Assembly: GCF_015776785.2 (NCBI RefSeq)
Contig: NZ_LFMD02000005.1
Span: 637,742 to 701,741 of the forward strand
DNA: 64,000 nucleotides
From: Kitasatospora sp. SUK 42
GTDB lineage: Bacteria; Actinomycetota; Actinomycetes; Streptomycetales; Streptomycetaceae
Direction of reading: 5' to 3'
The translations under genes and the position numbers were made by a program. Under the pieces are notes generated by a model. That model was not told the origin of the DNA. It ran no database searches and saw only the letters and a program-made list of their open reading frames with translations. This document shows, piece by piece, positions 61,267 to 64,000 of this stretch; positions within the stretch are counted from its first letter, which is position 1, and each line of letters begins with the position of its first letter.

Positions 61267-61913
61267 TTCCCTGCCCCGCTCCCCGCGTTGTGGAAAACCA
61301 GAAGGTACCTCCAGAAGAGAAGTCGCTGAATGCGCCGTCCTGGAAGAATGTCAGCGCTGGCCTCCCGGATCTCCGGCAGTGACATCGAAGGGGGCGTCAC
61401 GGGAGCGGGGGGAAGTCGATCGTCAGGGGTGGTGTGGCGGTCCGGCCGGGTCTTCTCGCGGAAGAACACCGCGATGCGCCAGGCGGCGTTCACCGGAACG
61501 GCCAGAAGGCCTACGGCGTGATCCCGGAGCGTCGCTTCCCGGTAGCAGCCGAGGATCACCAGGACGCCGTTCGGGGTCAGTGACGCCCGCAGCTTTCGTA
61601 CCGTCTCGAAAGGCACGTGGTGGATGCTTGCCAGGCAGGCGATGTAGTCGTACGTGTTCGGCGGCAGGGCCAGGCGTGTGATGTCCGCCTGCTCGAAGTG
61701 AATGCGCCCGGATGGATCGAGGAGGGAATTCCGACCTCGCGCTGCGGCTATGACGTCGCCGTCCGCGTCGATGGCGTCGACCTCGATTCCCAGGCGGGCC
61801 AGTTTCTGCGCGAATCCGCCGGTTCCGCACCCGACTTCAAGGGCCCTTCGGCATGACGCGGGAATTTCGCGGAGTAAGAGGTCGTGGTAATGATCATTGT
61901 GGTTGAACGGCAT
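61263..61913 (-). CDS. SAM-dependent methyltransferase with a TTA codon
   Basis: About 216 residues, class I methyltransferase: motif I EVGCGTGGFAQKLA, acidic DAIDADGDV, ADITRLALPP, and YDYIACLASIHHVP followed by LTPNGVLVILG. A C-terminal lipophilic segment (HAVGLLAVPVNAAWRI) is typical of Methyltransf_11/23 members acting on small or lipid substrates. Leu13 is encoded by TTA (61875-61877), which in Streptomyces and Kitasatospora needs the bldA tRNA and thus delays translation until differentiation. The ATG at 61913 lies 7 bp after the PAP2 stop; the absence of a ribosome-binding site suggests coupling. Confidence 0.9.
   Translation of the reverse strand: MPFNHNDHYHDLLLREIPASCRRALEVGCGTGGFAQKLARLGIEVDAIDADGDVIAAARGRNSLLDPSGRIHFEQADITRLALPPNTYDYIACLASIHHVPFETVRKLRASLTPNGVLVILGCYREATLRDHAVGLLAVPVNAAWRIAVFFREKTRPDRHTTPDDRLPPAPVTPPSMSLPEIREASADILPGRRIQRLLFWRYLLVFHNAGSGAGK
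61875..61877 (-). promoter_or_regulatory. TTA (bldA-dependent) codon in the methyltransferase gene
   Basis: Codon 13 of the methyltransferase is TTA (Leu), in frame with ATG 61913. TTA is very rare in this high-GC lineage and is read only by the bldA tRNA. Its early place means translational arrest would affect the following NUDIX gene, which is translationally coupled. Confidence 0.8.
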
Positions 61914-61920
61914 GACGCCA

Positions 61921-62610
61921 TCATGCCACGGGCTCGTCCGCGGAGTTCGGTGGTGGCAGACGGACCTGTCGTCGCGAACGGCGGGTCGGCCGGCGGTGGA
62001 GCAGGAGCGCGGCGACGGCCAGCCACCCGGCACCCAGGAGCTGCCCGGCGAGCACGTCGACGCTGAAGTGCACGCCGAGGAAGACCCTGCTCCACGCGAC
62101 GAGTTCGGCACTCAGTCCGGCCGCGAGCAGGATCAGTGTGGACACGGCCGGCGGCGTCCGGGCACTGAGGTAGAGCGCGGCCAGCAGGAACCCGGTCGTC
62201 ACGCCGACCGCGTGTCCGCTGGGGAAGCCGAAACCGTCGGCGTGCATCGAGGCGCACCCCAGGGACGGCCGTTGCCGTTCGGCCCAGTCCTTGACCAGGT
62301 TGCAGCTCACCGTGGCGGCGTACGGTACGACCAGGAGAACGGCGGCGGCTGGGACGTTCCGTCGGGCCAGTGCGAGGCATGCGGACCCGACGGCGATGAT
62401 GGTGACCGGCCACGGGTTGCCCCACGAGGTCAGCGCTTCGAGCAGCCGGGTGCGGAACGCACCGGTGCTCGTCCAGGAGCAGAGCCCGGAGCTCAGTGGT
62501 TCGTCCCAGCGGAAGGCGACGAGGACGAGCAGCAGGCCGGCGTGGGCCGCCGCCCACCACGCGAGCCATGCCAGTGACCGTGGCCGGTCGACGGGGTGGC
62601 GTCCGGTCAT
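61921..62610 (-). CDS. PAP2-family membrane phosphatase
   Basis: About 229 residues with five to six helices. The PAP2 phosphatase signature has all three parts: KDWAERQRPSL, then GFPSGHAVG with the catalytic His, and SRVFLGVHFSVDVLAG with the nucleophilic His. These enzymes dephosphorylate lipid or prenyl phosphates and diphosphates such as undecaprenyl diphosphate, facing the outside. Its ATG overlaps the acyl carrier protein stop (ATGA, 62607-62610), and the methyltransferase gene follows 7 bp downstream. In a pathway with an acyl carrier protein and an ABC exporter it may release a lipid-linked intermediate. Confidence 0.92.
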   Translation of the reverse strand: MTGRHPVDRPRSLAWLAWWAAAHAGLLLVLVAFRWDEPLSSGLCSWTSTGAFRTRLLEALTSWGNPWPVTIIAVGSACLALARRNVPAAAVLLVVPYAATVSCNLVKDWAERQRPSLGCASMHADGFGFPSGHAVGVTTGFLLAALYLSARTPPAVSTLILLAAGLSAELVAWSRVFLGVHFSVDVLAGQLLGAGWLAVAALLLHRRPTRRSRRQVRLPPPNSADEPVA

Positions 62611-62852
62611 GCGGGGCTGATGGTCTTCGAGATGTGCTCCAGCAGCCCGCGGGGGGTGCGGATCGTCCGTAGGACGCCGTCCTCCAACCGGCAGTCGAAC
62701 TCGTCCTCGACCCGGCTGATGATCTCGATCTGGTTGAGGGAGTCGATGTCCAGATCTCCGAAGGTGATGTCGAGTTGGTCCAGGGAGAAGACGTTCCCGG
62801 TGATCTCCTCGACCAGGGGCGCGAGGACTGCGATGAACTCCTGCTCGGTCAT
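62607..62852 (-). CDS. acyl carrier protein
   Basis: An 81-residue protein with the four-helix pattern of acyl carrier proteins. The phosphopantetheine attachment site is the Ser of DLDIDSLNQIEI, followed by a helix ending DEFDCRLED. Acidic composition is typical. It differs from fatty-acid AcpP in the DIDSLNQ segment and sits between an ABC exporter and PAP2 gene, so it most likely carries an acyl or aminoacyl intermediate of a specialised pathway. ATG 62852 has AAGGGG 9 nt upstream; ATG 62870 is possible. Confidence 0.92.
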   Translation of the reverse strand: MTEQEFIAVLAPLVEEITGNVFSLDQLDITFGDLDIDSLNQIEIISRVEDEFDCRLEDGVLRTIRTPRGLLEHISKTISPA

Positions 62853-62891
62853 GGACGTGGTCCCCTTCATGATGAGTGGTTGCTGTCCGTG

Positions 62892-63680
62892 TCACGAGGT
62901 GCGGCGCCCGTGGCGGGCACGCCAGTGCATGCGTGTGCTGGTCAGGGCCCAGACCGCGCCGGCGAAGACTGCGAGCACCGCCATGTCGGCGAGGGCCCGG
63001 GAGGCGTCGGGGGCTGTGAGGGAATGGCGCAGGCCGGCGGCCGCGTACACCGCGGGATTGAGGTCGCCGATCCAGATCAGCGCGCCGGGGAGCATGTCCG
63101 GTGGGACCGCCACCGGGCCCGCGGCCATCATGAGGAGCGTGGTGGCCAGGCTGAGCGAGGAGGCCTGTTCGATGGTTCCTGATCTGCTGCCGATGAAGGC
63201 TCCCAGCCCGGCGGAGGGGAGCAGGGCGAGGAGGAGACACAGCGGGGCCAGCGGCGAGGGGGTGATCGGGACGTCGAGCAGGGAGGTACCGAGCAGCAGG
63301 GTGACCGTGACGGCGGGCAGCGACAGGAGGGAGAACGCCGCGAGCGTGGCCAGGATGAGGGCCTCTCGCCGGACGGGCAGGGCGGCGTAGTACTCGAAGG
63401 CGCCGTTTCCGCGCATGAACGCGAAGTTGCTGGCGATCTTGTTCTGGGTCTCGAACAGGATGGCCATGGTGACGCTGCCGGTCAGGACGTACTCGGTCGC
63501 GGCATGGCCGGAGTTGCGGGCGAAGAGCCCCAGGGCGGCGATGCTGACCAGGGGGGCGAGCATGCCGGTGAGCACCATCTGGGGCCAGGACCACCGCCAG
63601 TTGGTGAGCTGGATCCGGAACAGGTCCCAGACCTGTCCGAGGAAGCCCAGCCCGAGTCTCTCGTCACGCGTAGCTGACAT
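62892..63680 (-). CDS. ABC-2-type transporter permease
   Basis: About 262 residues with six hydrophobic segments (WPQMVLTGMLAPLVSIAALG, EYVLTGSVTMAILF, LILATLAAFSLLSLPAVTV, PLCLLLALLPSAGLGAFIG, SLATTLLMMAAGPVAV, ALADMAVLAVFAGAVWAL). It is the permease of an ABC-2 exporter of the DrrB/NodJ kind. Its start overlaps the end of the ATPase gene by 17 nt. Drug, glycolipid or polyketide-like product export is likely; the acyl carrier protein follows 40 bp downstream. Confidence 0.9.
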   Translation of the reverse strand: MSATRDERLGLGFLGQVWDLFRIQLTNWRWSWPQMVLTGMLAPLVSIAALGLFARNSGHAATEYVLTGSVTMAILFETQNKIASNFAFMRGNGAFEYYAALPVRREALILATLAAFSLLSLPAVTVTLLLGTSLLDVPITPSPLAPLCLLLALLPSAGLGAFIGSRSGTIEQASSLSLATTLLMMAAGPVAVPPDMLPGALIWIGDLNPAVYAAAGLRHSLTAPDASRALADMAVLAVFAGAVWALTSTRMHWRARHGRRTS

Positions 63681-64000
63681 ACACGTCTTCCAGGGTCGCT
63701 GTGTGCATCGTGAACTCGGGGAACCGGCTGAGATCCACGTCCTTGGTCAGGTGGGCCAGGTCGACGGAGTCGACGAAGGCCACGACCTTGCCGTGGTGCT
63801 CGGACTCCACGCGGACGTAGTCGGGCAGCCCGTGGATCTGCGTGTCGTCGAGCGTGATCGACAGACGAACCTGGGAGCGGAGGGAGGACTTCAGTTCGGC
63901 GGGGGCGCCCAGCGCGACGAGCCGCCCCTCCTTGAGGATTCCGACGCGCTCGATCACCTGTTCCGCTTCGATGGCGTTGTGGGTGATGAGGATGATCGTG
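63664..64000 (-). CDS. ABC transporter ATP-binding protein, C-terminal part (cut by window edge)
   Basis: The visible 111 codons begin inside the ATPase: TIILITHNAIEAEQ contains the H-loop His, followed by VIERVGILKEGRLVALG, standard for ABC ATPases. A ~70-residue C-terminal extension (SSLRSQVRLSITL...TATLEDVYVSY) is typical of DrrA-type drug exporter ATPases. Walker A, Walker B and the signature motif lie beyond position 64000. It is the first visible gene of the leftward operon and overlaps the permease start. Confidence 0.92.
   Translation of the reverse strand, partial: TIILITHNAIEAEQVIERVGILKEGRLVALGAPAELKSSLRSQVRLSITLDDTQIHGLPDYVRVESEHHGKVVAFVDSVDLAHLTKDVDLSRFPEFTMHTATLEDVYVSYA

Overview
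The window is high-GC DNA with Shine-Dalgarno-led genes, many GTG starts, Tat and Sec-exported proteins, a SigB/F-type stress sigma factor with its anti-sigma-like kinase, a TTA (bldA-type) codon and actinobacterial cytochrome oxidase subunits. This fits a filamentous actinomycete, Streptomyces or more probably Kitasatospora; a small protein at 25907-26143 looks like a family I associate with Kitasatospora. The region reads as accessory chromosome: exported enzymes, stress genes, metal handling, surface proteins and two partial biosynthetic-looking groups. No rRNA, tRNA, CRISPR array or intact insertion sequence was seen. || Layout. 0.1-5.5 kb: PP2C phosphatase, DUF302 protein, ThrE-type exporter and a P1B ATPase fused to a hemerythrin domain. 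5.5-12.2 kb: exported proteins, namely a tripeptidyl-peptidase-like hydrolase, a Tat metallophosphoesterase with a LamG-like domain, and a phospholipase C-like phosphoesterase with an LAETG sorting signal. The two phosphoesterases each have PHO-box-like repeats upstream. 12.5-14.7 kb: a TetR regulator diverging from an FAD monooxygenase across two copies of one operator. 14.8-20.8 kb: two divergent operons, one with a glycosyltransferase-methyltransferase fusion, an SDR epimerase and a NodB deacetylase, the other with a PIG-L deacetylase and an MFS exporter; they probably make or modify and export an amino-sugar product. 20.8-26.1 kb: a YhgE/Pip-like membrane protein, a phosphoribosyltransferase between two related inverted-repeat elements, a DUF3040 protein, an anti-sigma-like kinase and a SigB-type sigma factor. 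26.3-34.2 kb: a ricin-type lectin, a carotenoid oxygenase with an aldehyde dehydrogenase, two overlapping fluoride channel genes, a Cys-rich small protein behind a CsoR-type operator, a HAD phosphatase, a long ribosome hibernation factor and PhnA. 34.3-42.6 kb: a SulP transporter, a hydrolase facing an AraC regulator, an acyl-CoA synthetase, and a CzrA-type ArsR repressor facing a P1B-4 ATPase. 43-47.6 kb: PadR with a membrane partner, a cis-prenyltransferase and a class A penicillin-binding protein behind a 30-bp dyad. 48-56.7 kb, the surface-protein region: a protein with eight SpaA-like repeats, then an operon of collagen-like protein, TPR protein and glycosyltransferase-methyltransferase. 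56.8-60.6 kb: stand-alone second copies of cytochrome b (QcrB) and of cytochrome oxidase subunits I and IV. 60.8-64 kb: a tight leftward operon (ABC ATPase, permease, acyl carrier protein, PAP2 phosphatase, methyltransferase with a TTA codon, NUDIX) that runs off the right edge and is probably part of a biosynthetic cluster. || The most promising unexplained system is the collagen-like operon. Its 63-triplet collagen domain is poor in proline and rich in Gly-Ala-Thr, and it is encoded with a TPR protein and a fused glycosyltransferase-methyltransferase. This resembles the logic of the glycosylated exosporium protein BclA. A second copy of the same fusion architecture sits in the 14.8-kb sugar operon.
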